Positions 34,324 through 45,870 of a DNA stretch of 64,000 nucleotides are shown here, piece after piece (the stretch's first letter is position 1; each line of letters starts with the position of its first letter). Where the stretch lies: assembly GCA_018292915.2 (NCBI GenBank), contig JACVVK020000350.1:443501-507500 (forward strand). The letters are read 5' to 3'. A program made the position numbers and the translations under genes. The notes beneath the pieces were generated by a model, which saw only the letters and a program-made list of their open reading frames with translations, was not told the origin of the DNA and did no database searches. The stretch comes from Batillaria attramentaria (Eukaryota; Mollusca; Gastropoda; Batillariidae).

Positions 34324-35091
34324 ATGTATGTGTAGCATCTTGTCGACCCCCCCCCCCCCCCAAAAAAAACAAAAAAAACAACAAAAAACAAACAAACAAA
34401 ACAAAACAAAAAAACCTGTACATATATTTACTTAATTAGAAGTGAAAGGATCAACTATTAAACTGCCCACATATTTTCACAATAGGCAGCCACAGCTGCT
34501 ATGCCCAGCCTGCCGCTCCCTGCCCAATGCAGGAAGAAGTGTATGGTCCCAAGTTTCAGCTGGGACTTGCACTGGTTACACAGTTACTCTGGTTTCAGGC
34601 TGCACACCGGTATTTGTGTCGGGCATGCATGGCCAGCGTCTGGCCGCCAGCACAGTGAGCCAGTGTATTAGGAAACCCGACCCGTCACTAAATGAGCAGC
34701 ATGGGTCTGCCTAGACCCAGGAAATATACTAAGTACAGTGAAGGCTCACAGTTCTGTTGTTTATACTAGGTCGTCATGGATAACCATTTGTGAACATCAA
34801 TATGCATGGACATCTAACATAATTTATACTGACATTTTAATTTCTACGAGAAAGCTTATGCCCTAGGACTAGGAAGTACTAGAATAGTACAAAAAGGTGG
34901 TCTGAGTGCTGTAGGTATACATGTACTAGTATTACGATTAGTGTGCCATTTTAACTCTAATTTGTGCTGTCGTTTGGTTTCACCTGGCATATATATATGC
35001 ACTGCAATCACAATTTCTTAAAGGTTTGTATCTTTTAAAACAGTTGAAATTTAAAACAAAAAAAATCCACACAGAACCAGTAATTCCACAA
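34324..35091 (-). other. Probable PHETA 3' untranslated region
   Basis: Downstream of the PHETA stop on the minus strand, with no other gene recognisable. Includes a C-run/A-run at 34346-34410. The poly(A) site is not obvious. Confidence 0.45.
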
Positions 35092-35838
35092 TCAAGATAC
35101 AGGGGTTCCTTCTGAATTTCTCTGCGTGTTAAAAAGTGTGCTCAACTCTTGAATCTGACGTCGTACCTCATTATGCATATCTTGAAAAGCTGACAGACCT
35201 AAACTCTGCCAGGTTGGAACACACAACCCTGATGAAGGCATTCTGCCTCTGAACGCATCATTACTGTCATCAACATTCAAGTCACTGAAGCTGTCAAAGG
35301 GATTAACTCTGTCTGATCGTGCACGTGGAGTCGGGGGGCGTTTAGGCCTGTTCCCCTTGATCTCCTCACTGTAGGCGCGACCCAATATTCGACTCTCACG
35401 TTCCGCAGCCTGCACGATTCTGGCATTTCCTACCGTGGATACTTCCTCCAGCTGGTTCTGAAGCTCTGCCACGATCAGTTTAACATAGTCGTATGGTGCG
35501 CACGACAGCGCCTTCATCCAGTTTTCCAATTCTTCTTGAGAATCTGCACTGAGGATGTATGTCCGTGAAGATGAACCAGGAAAACTGATCTGGAATGCAT
35601 AGTTGTCAACGTCTTCACACTCAGCAAGCTCAATAGTACAGCCTTCTAAAATCACCACACCGGCTGGTTCTCTGTCACCACGCTTCTCATAGTAGAACAA
35701 CATGTTCCCTTTTAGGACAAACCATCTGCGCTGGAATCCCTTGTTTAGGTCTCCTCTTTTGAGCAGAAAGCCCTCCTTCTCTGGAGGCCCTCCAGAACTG
35801 GCAAAGCGGACCAGCCCCTTTGCATTGACGATTTTCAT
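35092..35838 (-). CDS. PHETA1: Sesquipedalian (PHETA) PH-domain endosomal trafficking protein
   Basis: Single coding exon of 248 codons, matching vertebrate PHETA1/2 length. A PH domain spans residues about 20-115 (KEGFLLKRG, RRWFVLKGNMLFYY, VVILEGCTIEL, LENWMKALS), followed by a helix (YVKLIVAELQNQLEEV). The C-terminus has the F&H motif AFQDMHNEVRRQI with Phe-218 and His-222 spaced as in PHETA, which binds OCRL/INPP5B phosphatases. The family acts in endosome-to-Golgi and recycling traffic. An added NPF (179-181) could bind EH domains. The start MKIVNAKG is preferred over the Met at 35868: an acceptor (GTACCAG at 35860-35862) lies between the two and vertebrate proteins begin MK at this point. 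PHETA1 versus PHETA2 cannot be assigned; this is probably the single pre-duplication ortholog. Confidence 0.95.
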   Translation of the reverse strand: MKIVNAKGLVRFASSGGPPEKEGFLLKRGDLNKGFQRRWFVLKGNMLFYYEKRGDREPAGVVILEGCTIELAECEDVDNYAFQISFPGSSSRTYILSADSQEELENWMKALSCAPYDYVKLIVAELQNQLEEVSTVGNARIVQAAERESRILGRAYSEEIKGNRPKRPPTPRARSDRVNPFDSFSDLNVDDSNDAFRGRMPSSGLCVPTWQSLGLSAFQDMHNEVRRQIQELSTLFNTQRNSEGTPVS

Positions 35839-35858
35839 TTTGCTTTTGCCCTGTCGTT

Positions 35859-36450
35859 GCTGGTACAAGCAAACTGCCGATGTGAGAATTCACTTGATCA
35901 GTCAAACACAACTCAAATTCGTGTTTGCACTTTAGCAACTAAGCATTCACTGCCGTACACAGCCGTTCCTAGTGCTGTACAAAGCGTGTGCACGAACAAG
36001 CTCCGTTCTGAACCTCACTGGAAACATCGTTCAAGTTTTCGTTGTACGTCTGCAGAACGGCAGTTGTAACCAACGATCTGCTCATGCACTTCAGCTGTGT
36101 TATTTGGTCTCGGTAGGTTGCAGTGCCCGACGCTTGCTAAAGAATGAACACAAACACGGTCTTGGCATTTCTGAAGAAGGGAACATTTCTAAGGACACCG
36201 CCCACACACCTTTCCCGTTCTTTTTCGTGAAATGACACTAAAGAGCTACACAATCATGATCTTTGCCAGGATGCTGATGTCAGGAGCAGGTCAAGAGCCA
36301 AGCGTTTCCTGAACGTTCTGAGGGCCGTTCCCACTAGTGTGCGTCGCTTTCCTAATCAACATGGACCAAGTAATGAACTAAATTCTCCAATGAAAATAAC
36401 TGCTCCCTCTATCACGTGACTCTCAGGTCATGTGCCTTGGCAAAAGGAAA
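35859..36450. promoter_or_regulatory. Bidirectional promoter region of PHETA (-) and PLBD2 (+)
   Basis: About 600 bp separates the two start codons, which point away from each other. Part of it is probably a PHETA 5' UTR intron, judged from the acceptor at 35860-35862. No TATA box is evident. Assignment rests on geometry only. Confidence 0.5.
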
Positions 36451-39400
36451 ATGGCGGCTGTGTTTACGGTTTTCCTAAGCGAGGCGATTATCGGTTTGTT
36501 AGTGGTGTCATTGTGCACCGGACAGCCCTTTTCAAATGTTTATGTGACATATGATCCCATGGGGAAGGTGTTCTCTCTCACGAAAGAGAGGGTGTCAGAG
36601 TGGGTGGCGCATGGACAATTTCAAAATGCCATCAACAACACAGGGTAAGCTGCAGTGCTCGTGTTACGACACGGTTGTTACGACACTGTGTATGTTTTTG
36701 AGTTAAGAAAAGACTCTTTAATTGTTCGTGTGGTTCTAAATGAGACGAATGAGGGGAGGCAGAGAGACTGCATATAGTCTGTCTGGTGGAGGAGATTGGA
36801 AGCTTGAAAACCTGCTAGTTTAAACGCAAATTTTGTGTAACTGGCCTAAGCTTAAACTGATATATATATATATCAGTATCAACTGGCCAGTAGTGGCAAC
36901 TAAAAGCACCAGACTAGTGAAAACTTTTGCTCAGACTTGACTCAGAATCTTTGTATCATGTTAAGAGTAAGATACACATTCACATGATGAACTGTTGGTC
37001 AAACCATAATTCTGCTGATGCATAATAAATTAATAAATTAATTTATTGTCGTCATTTTTTGTACACAGTACATTCTATGATATATTTTGTCTATACCGCG
37101 TCACATTGAATCATTAGTCTGTTTCATGCATAGTGATTCTAATACTCATTACTGACAAAAACAACAATACTTGTACTGACTGGTTCAGTTGCTATGTATT
37201 GCTCTTAGATTACACATCAGCGTGTGTGAGCTGGAAGGAAGGCCAGGTCTTGCCCAGTCTCTATCTCAGTCTGCTGGTCTATTTGCTAGAGAGTAGAACT
37301 ATCACTACTGTATCTCAGCTCCTTTATATGTATACGGCATGGCGGTTTCCAGGTGCTAGGCTGAGTCTCCGTGTATGTGTGTCTGTGCCAGGCTTACAGT
37401 TTAAGATGCTGTCTGAAAGGGACTGGCTGCTGGGCGTATTACTGTTAGTGTTAGTGTTCATAACAGTCTGTGACTGCTATGTCTCTGAATTATTATTCCT
37501 CGGTATTTAACAAATTGTTAAACACCATTTCTAGCTGATTTTTCAATTTAGTCATCAACACTTTTCTGCGCCACCTTCTCTCAGATGGGCGTTTCTCAAA
37601 GTGGAGTCGAATCAGTCTTACCCTGACACACAGCAGGCATACGCTGCAGGTCTGGCTGAGGGATACTTGACAGAGGAGCTGATCAACCTGCACTGGACCA
37701 ACACGCTGCAGGGTTACTGCCCACAGCCCTACTCCGACTTTTGCTGGCGGCTCTACTTTTTCCTGGACCAGAATCTCGAATGGATGAAATCACAGATCAA
37801 GTTAGGGGATAATCCAGCGGTTCCATTCTGGCATCAGGTTTGTACATAATGGATAAGTCTTTACAGCTTGTCTAAACTTGAGGTTTGAATTAAAAGGTTT
37901 TTTTTTCTCTGTTCATAGGCTCAACTTTTGAATTAGATAGCCCTTTCAGGAAAGGAGCTGAGGTGGTCGGTGGTCTAATAGGTAGCATGTCAGACTTAGC
38001 CGCTGTGCTGTGCTGCTGAATGGCTGTCACAGCTGTCACGGTGATGAAGCTCGGGTTTAAGCCCAGTTCGAGCTTGTGATAGGGAGCCGGGGTGGCAGAA
38101 TGGTAGAGCGTTGGACTCTCAATGCTCGGGTCGTGAGTTCCAATCCCGCCGGCTGGGGCCAAATATTTGTGCTGGCCTTTTTTTCTCGTTGCCCCGTCTT
38201 TGATATCACCCTTATGTGGTGGAAAAGGACGTTAAACTCCCAAACACCCACCCACCCACCCTCGAGCTTGTGATATGTGATATCAGGCTTTCCTGGCTAC
38301 TGGGCTGCTCATCAGGGGTTGCTGTCTAGGCTTTCCTCCGCCAGCACAATTGAAATAGGGTGAAAATAGCTATTGGGTGGCACTGCCCTGGGGAGATGTG
38401 CTTCCCCTGGGGGAAGCAGCTCGAACTTCCTGAGATGGACAGTAAAGTTGTAAAAAAAACAAAACAAAACAAAAACTTTAGGAGCTTTAAATTAATCTTT
38501 CCATGCATTGGATCTAAGGAATTAGTTACTATTCCATATACTAATTACTATTTAATAATCACCATGGGAAAATATTTATGGACACTTGATGTTTGATAGT
38601 TGTAGAAAGTGCTTTGACTGAGGGTTGGTTTGTCTTTCAGGTGGAACTGTTCCTCTATCAGTCAGCTGGACTGGCTGATGGCATGAAGAAACAACTGACT
38701 GCTAATGTCATCAACATGGAAATCGAACCATTTGGCCCTTTGTGAGCATATTAATATAGTTATCATATTCTTCCTCTTCTTCTTCTTCTGATCTTTAGTG
38801 AGGTTAGTCATATCACAGTGTACACCTACAGTGAGAGGACTGAACTGCTGTTGTGTCCTGAATGTTTCTCTACAAGGTTGTAAACAGGAGTATACCTCAA
38901 GCAGTAGTAGGGGAGCCGGGGTGGTCGAATGGTAGAGCGTTGGACTTCTAATGCTCAGGTCGTGAGTTTGTATCCCGGCTGGGGCCAAATATTTGTGCTG
39001 GCTTTTTCATTGTTGCCCCGTCTTTAATATCACCCGTATTTGGTGGAAAAGGACGTTAAACCTCCAAACACCACCCACCCACCCTCGAGAAGAAGAGGAT
39101 TTTTAGTCTTCTAGCCCCAGATGGTTTGAATTCACCGCCAGTTACATTCCTAGCCCCCACCCCTCCCCTGCCAGTTGAATTCCAAGCTGCCATGGAGTCA
39201 TTATTTCAGCACCCTCATCTGTAATTCATTGTATACATGCATGTATTTGCCTTAATCATAATGAATGACCTTTTTTTTAAATTGGTGAAAGTAAGGGTAT
39301 CCGTATGTTGTGTGTGTGTGAGAGTCACTTCCTGTGAAAAAAAAGTCTCTGTAGTAAGATCTATGTAGTACATGTATATGTATATTAGCATTACTGATTA

Positions 39401-41066
39401 GACCGTCTGAATGTAATGCATGCTCTGTGATCTCAGTTTCTTCCAGGTGGGTGGAGATGCAGAGGATTTGGAGTCTGTTCTCGGAAAGAGCAACATTGAA
39501 AGACCCTTGGGGTCAGGGTCGTGTTCAGCGCTGGTCAAGCTGTTGCCGAACAACGAAGATCTCTATGTGGCTCAAGACACGTGGGGAACATTCCAGAGCA
39601 TGCTGCGGATTATCAAAGTTTATGACTTCCCGTTCAAGATGGTGGACGCTAGTGAAGGTGCGTGCATGTGTCTTGAACCTGTAGTGCTGGACGCTTGCAG
39701 TCACTAGGGGATTTGGTGACAAGGGGGGTTTGGTCTAGTGGTTAAGGTATCCGACTTCGGATCCTGAGCCGTCTGGTTCGAAGCCCCGGTGGGCAGGAAT
39801 TTGGGTGGGTTTTTCCTTTCCATATCGTGTCAAAATCACGTGCAGACTTGTTTACGGTGCCTTCCCAGCCTCATGTACACATGTATGCACAAATATCAAG
39901 TGTGCACACTAAAATTGCCATGTCCCTCTTTCAAAGAAGAGTAGGCTGTGGCCGGTGGCGTTGAAAACAGAAACACTGTCACACACATCAGAGTGAATAG
40001 CAGGGTGCAGGTTTGCGCACAAGTGAGAGCTTAGCAGCAGCAGGCTTTTACTGCTTTGTCCTCCAGCCCTGCAGCGCCATGAGCATTTCAGAAGATGGAT
40101 ATATATATATGTGCGCCGAGGAGAGATCCACCACTTAACCGTACGGACACCAAGCTGTCCTATTTTTTCAATATCTTTATTCCCCTCTTTTTCTTAGAGA
40201 GCATCCCTGGTCGTGTGCAAGTCTTCTCCTCGTATCCTGGAACATTGATGTCTGGCGATGACTACTACATGCTGTCTTCTGGCATGGTAGGTCTCTACAA
40301 GTTTTTCTGTGTCCCTCATCAACAGTCGTGATTATTGATTGTTATAATTTTATATTTTGCGTCATTTGTCATTATGAAACTAGGGCCGGTATAAGAGATG
40401 CTGAAATGATTATAAGAGACAGAAAAAAAATCTTTTTGAGGAATTGAAAAAAACAAACCAAAAAAAACCCCAAGCAGACTAACAAAGGAAACAACTTTCA
40501 GGAAGTCCATTATGTGTAACGCAAGTTACACAATTCTTAAAGCAGCAAAATCATGGCTTGGAAACCAGCTGGCTGTGTTCAAACCTTCAAGCTGTGTGCA
40601 CCAAACACTTATATCTTATTCATTTATTGTACTTCCAGGTTTCCATGGAAACTACAATTGGTAACAACAACCCTGACCTGTGGAAGTACGTTCAGCCAGA
40701 GAGCGTCCTGGAAGGCATTCGCTCAGTGGTCGCAAATCGCATCTCCAAGTCTGGTGATGAGTGGGCAAAGACTTTCTCATTCATCAACAGCGGAACGTAG
40801 GTGCTTGTTATTTGAAAGCTAAAAAGAAAAAAATCTGTTAGATATACAGTAGAATTTTAACTCTATTCATGCCACTATTTCTCCCATGGAAAATAGCAAG
40901 AGCAGGGCGTAAAATCTTCCACCTTTCTGCGGATTTCCACCTTTGGCTAAAAATGTTCCTCTTTTGGAATACAGTGTAGTGGTCTGTCTTCACCAGTCAG
41001 GCATGGTCTGTCATGATATCTTCATATTCACATGTCTCAATTGAAATACCAGTTGCAATGAAATTA

Positions 41067-41098
<32 letters not shown>

Positions 41099-43973
41099 GC
41101 AGGTACAACAACGAGTGGATGATCGTGGATTACAAACGGTTTTCACCAGGAGCTAAAACTTTGGTGCCAGGTCTGCTTACGGTGCTTGATCAGATTCCGT
41201 AAGTTACGTAACAGCTGGGCAGACGGGAAAAATGGGTTGGAGATGACTAAGATGCCTTTCAAACTTCTTCAGTGGGTTGGTTGGTAAGACTGGGTCACTT
41301 AGAAGGCAGTTCAGTTGACATAGTGTTTCAGTCCACTGCCATCGTGCCAAGCTAATTGCTTCCTTCAGTTGTGCCAGTGAAATTATCCACACAATGGCTG
41401 GCAGAATCTCATTTTCAATACTCTCTCATGCCTCCTATCTAAATCAAATAATAATACATGTAATATATTACACTTGTGGAGCGCGGAGTTCTGCTTAGAA
41501 AAGCACTCAATGCGCTTTTTGCTCACGCATACACACAACATTCACATGCACACATTTATACACATCAATACAGTCGGTGGAGTTTAAACTTTAAAATTAA
41601 AGATTAAAAGCTAGTTTGAAAAGATGTGTTTTGAGTTGTGCTTTAAACTGTAGGAGGGAAGGGATGTTTCTCAGAGAAGATGGCAAGGAGTTGCAAACGC
41701 GGGGGGCACTATAACTGAAAGAATGTTGGCTAAATGTTTTGAGGCTGACCCGGGGGACCTTGAGTAGCTTTTCTGATGACAAGCCCGACCCTTATTTACA
41801 CCATTCCATTTAAGTTGCTTAGTTGATGCTTTATACACTTACCACGAACACACTTTGCACAAATTTAGGGTTTGTACATACAGATTTTTACATCCCAGCA
41901 CAAGCCCTTCTCTCTCTTTATTAAAACTCACTGTATGCATGTGAATCAGACGCTTTCTCTGCATGTGTGACGCTGTGTGTGTAGGTTTGTGTGTGTGTGT
42001 GTGAAGAGCTGTTGCGTGTTCCTCATCATTTATTTTCTGATGCTGCTCACAGGGGGACCATCAAATATGCGGATCTGACTGATCTGCTTGCCTCGCAGCA
42101 GTATTTCCCCAGTTACAATGTTGCGTAAGTAGATGTGTCTTGCAGTCACACTTTGTAACTAATAAATTAACTCAGTTCCTGCCAAGTAAGTTTGGGGTTG
42201 TGCACCAGTGGCCTCACTAAACAAATCATAATTAATTTGTCTGTGTGGATTGAAATTTGGCCGAGTGGGAGTGTTGCACTTTGATTATACTCATCTGTAC
42301 CGCAATAAGAGCAGTCAAGGAACCGTTCATCACATACAGGGCCAAAACCAAAAAAGAGTAAAAAATGTGGGATACTCGTACCGTGCACAGTACAAAATGT
42401 TCTATGAGATGAAATCGTGACACTAGCTCTAGTAGGTTGATGCCCATTGCGTTTAAAAAAAAAAAAAAAAAAAATCTTCAAGTTTTGAAAGTTTTAGATA
42501 AATTGGCCACGTCGTCCTTACACTAAAATACTTTTGATGCTGATGGTTTCATTGCCTCTCTTTTTCTTCAGGTACTTCCCAGAGATATTCAACATGAGTG
42601 GGAACCAGGCAATGGTGGAGAAGTTTGGTGACTGGTTCACGTACAGCAAGACTCCTCGCGCTCTTATCTTCGCACGTGATCAGCAGTGGGTGTACGACAT
42701 CAAGTCCATGACAAAACTCATGAGGTACATGAAAGGTTCATAAAAAACGTGTGCTTTAAATTTAGTTGTGTCTATCATGCCCATTGCCAAATGTGGAATG
42801 CAGCTTAATGTCTAACTGATTGCCTGCAGAAAGTGTTAAGGTCAGTAGACAGGGAGCCATTTCATTGTGAATGTGAACGTATTGCAAACTGGTGCATTTC
42901 CTTTTTTCCTTTTTTTTAACCATTGTATTGTTGTTTGTTGTTATGTTTTATTCTTTGGAAAAGTTATTGATGGTTTTGGAGAAAAGTACAGTCAGGAAAC
43001 CTAATACAATTTGTTGTTGTTGTTGTTGTTTTGGTGGGGGGTGGCAGGGGGATGTTAATTGTGCCTAATATGCAGCTTTCAATGTTTTTCATCATTTTTC
43101 TTCTTTTTACTTGTGTTTAGATTTGTTGAATAAAAAAACAAATGTGACGAAAAGTACAGTCAGCTTTGGCAGCTTTACATGTTTTTGTCTTTTTCTGTCT
43201 ACAAGGTTTAACGATTTCAAAGAAGATCCACTAGCTCAATGTAACTGCACGCCACCTTACAGTGGAGAGAATGCCATCTCCGCCCGCAGTGATTTGAACC
43301 CGGCTAATGGCACGTACCCGTTCGGGGCTCTTGGCCACCGACAACATGGAGGCATTGATATGAAAGTAAGCGTACAGGGTATTTTTGTTTTGTAAGGTGT
43401 CTACGTACTTGTGTTAAGTGTGGAGCATGCTTTACTGAACATTATTTAACACATTTTGTACTGTGCACAAGTATCTGGCAGTTTTTGCTCTTTTTCAGTT
43501 TCAGCCATGTATGCGAAAATAGGATGTGTGTGTGTGTGTGCGTGCGTGCGTGTGTGTGCGCACCTCAAAATGTTTATTTGAGTGTGTTTTAATACCTTGT
43601 CAAATATCTCGTTTTTACCTGCTGTTGTAATGGTGCCTGGAGCTTCTACTGCGGGACAGGCGTCGCATTCAAATAAATTTTGATTATTATTAGTAGTATA
43701 GATCAAACAAAAGATATGGCGATGGGTATTAACATCCTTCTCTTTTTTTTTTTTCTTTTTTTTCTTCTTTTTTTTCTTCTTTTTTTGTTGCAGTTGACAT
43801 CATCGAAGATGTTCCGCTCATTGTCCATGGTGGCTGTCGGCGGTCCAACTTGGGATGAGAACCCGCCTTTCCAGTGGAGCAAGAGCGACTTTGTCAACCT
43901 CTCACACGTCGGACAACCAGATCTGTGGAAATTCTCTCCCTTCCTGTTCAACTCTACTACATTTTTCCGATAG
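36451..43973 (+). CDS. PLBD2: Phospholipase B-like 2 (lysosomal)
   Basis: Eleven exons: 36451-36644, 37585-37837, 38641-38741, 39437-39657, 40198-40286, 40639-40796, 41103-41198, 42053-42124, 42572-42724, 43206-43365 and 43794-43973. All have GT-AG borders and consistent phase, giving 558 codons. The protein is a lysosomal N-terminal-nucleophile hydrolase-fold enzyme. Visible: signal peptide (AIIGLLVVSLCTGQ), QAYAAGLAEG, LHWTNTL, the self-cleavage context LGSGSCSALVKLLP with Cys about 212, VFSSYPGTL, ETTIGNNNP, NNEWMIVDYK, GENAISARSDLNPANG, GGIDMK and GQPDLWKFSP. Several NxS/T glycosylation sites. Closer to PLBD2 than PLBD1 across the whole length. The Met at 36451 has the better context (AAAATGG); 36430 is an alternative start. 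Introns hold SINEs and LINE fragments. Confidence 0.97.
37965..38450 (+). mobile_element. Second tRNA-like SINE, interrupted by a family-A SINE (PLBD2 intron 2)
   Basis: A box TGGTCTAATAG (37971-37981) and a weak B box GGTTTAAGCCC (38054-38064). The body resumes after the nested insertion at about 38276 (GTGATATCAGGCTTTCC...CTGGGGAGATGTG). Confidence 0.65.
38082..38261 (+). mobile_element. tRNA-derived SINE (family A), full-length, 14-bp target duplication
   Basis: A box TGGCAGAATGG (38093-38103) matches the consensus exactly; the B box AGTTCCAATCC is at 38136-38146. Body as in the other copies, ending in CACCCACCCACC rather than poly-A. TCGAGCTTGTGATA flanks both sides (38068-38081, 38262-38275). 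Nested in another SINE, in PLBD2 intron 2. Confidence 0.93.
38911..39087 (+). mobile_element. tRNA-derived SINE (family A), PLBD2 intron 3
   Basis: A box TGGTCGAATGG (38922-38932), B-box region GAGTTTGTATCCCGGC, body CAAATATTTGTGCTGGC and GGTGGAAAAGGACGTTAAAC, tail CACCCACCCACCC. No clear target duplication. Confidence 0.9.
39722..39980 (+). mobile_element. tRNA-derived SINE (another family), PLBD2 intron 4
   Basis: Head with a perfect A box TGGTCTAGTGG and a perfect B box GGTTCGAAGCC (about 39775-39785). The sequence between does not fold into a normal anticodon arm, and a SINE-like body follows. It is therefore a SINE and not a tRNA gene. Confidence 0.78.
40906..40965. mobile_element. Terminal fragment of the CAGGG-TTAAAATCTTCC MITE family
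   Basis: CAGGGCGTAAAATCTTCCACC and the following TTTCCACCTTTGGCTAAAAA match, inverted, the right end of the 33979-34323 element. In PLBD2 intron 6. Confidence 0.7.
41445..41800 (-). mobile_element. LINE (L2/CR1-like) 3'-end fragment, PLBD2 intron 7
   Basis: The minus frame 41782-41597 contains SFSYSAPRVCNSLPSSLRN and LLQFKAQLKTHLF. This is the classic C-terminal end of CR1/L2-type reverse transcriptase proteins. It is followed by a short 3' UTR with GCGC-rich tail motifs and ATTATT. Only the 3' end is present, as is typical of 5'-truncated LINEs. Confidence 0.82.
43560..43690 (+). repeat. Dispersed repeat related to the 11117-11440 array
   Basis: One unit (AAAATGTTTATTTGAGTGTG...CCTTGTCAAATATCTCG) plus the tail GGTGCCTGGAGCTTCTACTG, GGGACAGGCGTCGCATTC and AATAAA...(ATT)n. 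In the last PLBD2 intron, just before its polypyrimidine tract. Confidence 0.8.
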
Positions 43974-44033
43974 GTGCAGCACTGCAGTCTTTGGGTTTCA
44001 GAGTTTTGTGAGACTTGACACTCCTAGCTGGCC

Positions 44034-44066
<33 letters not shown>

Positions 44067-45765
44067 TGTGCTTTGGGCAAAAGTAGAACAGCTAAAGTAG
44101 TGCCGTTACAATTTTCTGCTGCTGTTTTTAATGTGTGTCTGTTTTCACACACACAAATCTATTTTCTAAAAGGCCCATCGTCTCTCAGTTCTTTGATCAC
44201 AAACCATTCTTTGCTCTTTTGGTAGTACATTACATGTATTTAACATATTAGACGCCTGCACAGTGACAGCATCTCACAGGCTGCCACCGAGCCAACGGGT
44301 TACGCACAATGCAAATATCACAAGGAGTTAGCTAGTGTTGTGGCTGCGGGTAACCGCTGAGAGGGAGAATTGACTTTTTCACCGGCTTGCACAGTTTGTA
44401 GGCAGTATTTTTCCACATTCAGAGCTCTGCTTATCATCAAGAAAGGTTATTTTGAGCACACAGGCACACTTCCAAGCACTTAACATGAGATAGCTTTTGT
44501 GGAGCATAGAAAAATGTGGAAGTGAGTGTTTTAAGTGGATTGAATGATTGAATGGTTTGAGTGACACCAGAAAATTGATCAGGGTTTTTGTGTGGGGGTT
44601 TTCCCTCCACTATTTGCGTTATTACATTTTAAGTATTTATGATATGGCCTCTCGTACTTCTATATATGTTTGTTTGTTGTGAAGTCTGTTTTCAAAATTG
44701 GGGGTTTACCAATTCCAGATTCAGGAATCAAGGTTGTAGTTATGGTATGTTTCAAACTTTTCCCCTGGTCTCTATCACCAGTAAGCATGCTGTGGGATAT
44801 TGCCTTGCAAAAACAAACAAACAAACAAACAAACAAACAAACAGCCAAAAGCAAAGGAAGCCATAAAAAAACCAACTGTGATGTTTTTGGTGTATGTTTG
44901 TGTGTGTGTGTATCATATCGTGATTGCAAACACTGTGTCCATTTCACTGGAGAAAGTTGAAATTATGGGTTAACACTTACGCCACAGTGCTATCATTTGC
45001 CACTACAATACCCTCTTGCAAAATGGTTGCTGCTGCGTGCGGGGCATTAAGCCTCAAGTATCTAACGAGCTTGGTAATACAGTACTGTACGTCGTGAACA
45101 AAAAGGCTACCAAGAACCGTCCAGTATCCTCCTTGTACGGTCTAAGAACCCTTTCTGTTAGGTGAAAAAAATCTTGATTTGGCCAAATGTGTATCAGCAT
45201 CGCATTGATGTTGCTCCCACTCAACTTGACAAAAGATGCTTGGATGCTTTAAAGATTGTACAGGGTGTACATATTATATAGATTATACAGATAAAGATTA
45301 TACAGTGTGTACTCAGGTTTTGCTTTTATCTCTGGCAGATGTGCCATGTTTTGTGAAATATGACGGATCACCATTAACATGAGGTTCCTCCCAGTCTTTC
45401 AGAGTGTGGTTAGATCTGTGCCTGCCAAGAGTTTACATTTGCTTGCATATAGTGAAAACCAGGATCGTGTGAATGCATTTTACCATGGTCCTACATGTAT
45501 TTTGTAGGCCCAAAGTCTGAAGGTGGCCAGTGTCCAGATCTGTTAAGAAATTGGAACTTGTAATACGCAATAACAGGTTTGACCTTCCTGTTTATTTTCG
45601 TTTTACTACTTTTTTTTTCTTTTTTTAGATTCCAGCAGCCTGCAGGGTAAATTTGGTCAAATTTCATTATATGTGTGTACATATGTGTGTTTTAAGAACA
45701 TTTATTTTGAAAGTTTGAATGAGAAAAACAAAGAATGTGTTGAATAAACAAATCTTCTAATCATA
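43974..45765 (+). other. PLBD2 3' untranslated region
   Basis: No further gene before the AATAAA at 45743-45748. Inferred 3' UTR of about 1.8 kb, with an AAAC repeat at 44811-44842 and poly-T/poly-G at 44040-44067. Confidence 0.6.
45743..45748 (+). terminator. Probable PLBD2 polyadenylation signal
   Basis: AATAAA in a T-rich context, the first convincing signal before the convergent GAS2-like 3' end. Confidence 0.5.
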
Positions 45766-45864
45766 TAAGCTGTATTTTTTAAGTCTTCCAGATATACACA
45801 GTGACATAAAGACACACACTCACACACACACTGGGCAAACTGATATTTTCACTTCTGTCAAAAG

Positions 45865-45870
45865 TTTATT
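45865..45870 (-). terminator. Probable GAS2-like gene polyadenylation signal
   Basis: AATAAA on the minus strand. The minus strand just downstream reads a GT-rich GTGTGTGTGAGTGTGTGTC (45830-45812), as expected of a cleavage-site downstream element. Confidence 0.5.

Noticed and set aside
34442..34714. 90-residue reading frame near PHETA
   Set aside because: No recognisable domain; lies in probable PHETA 3' UTR on the opposite strand.
35839..35868. Upstream Met as the PHETA start
   Set aside because: A splice acceptor lies between it and the conserved MK start, so it is probably intronic.
39722..39800. Functional tRNA gene
   Set aside because: A and B boxes are perfect, but the anticodon arm and acceptor stem do not fold and a SINE body follows.
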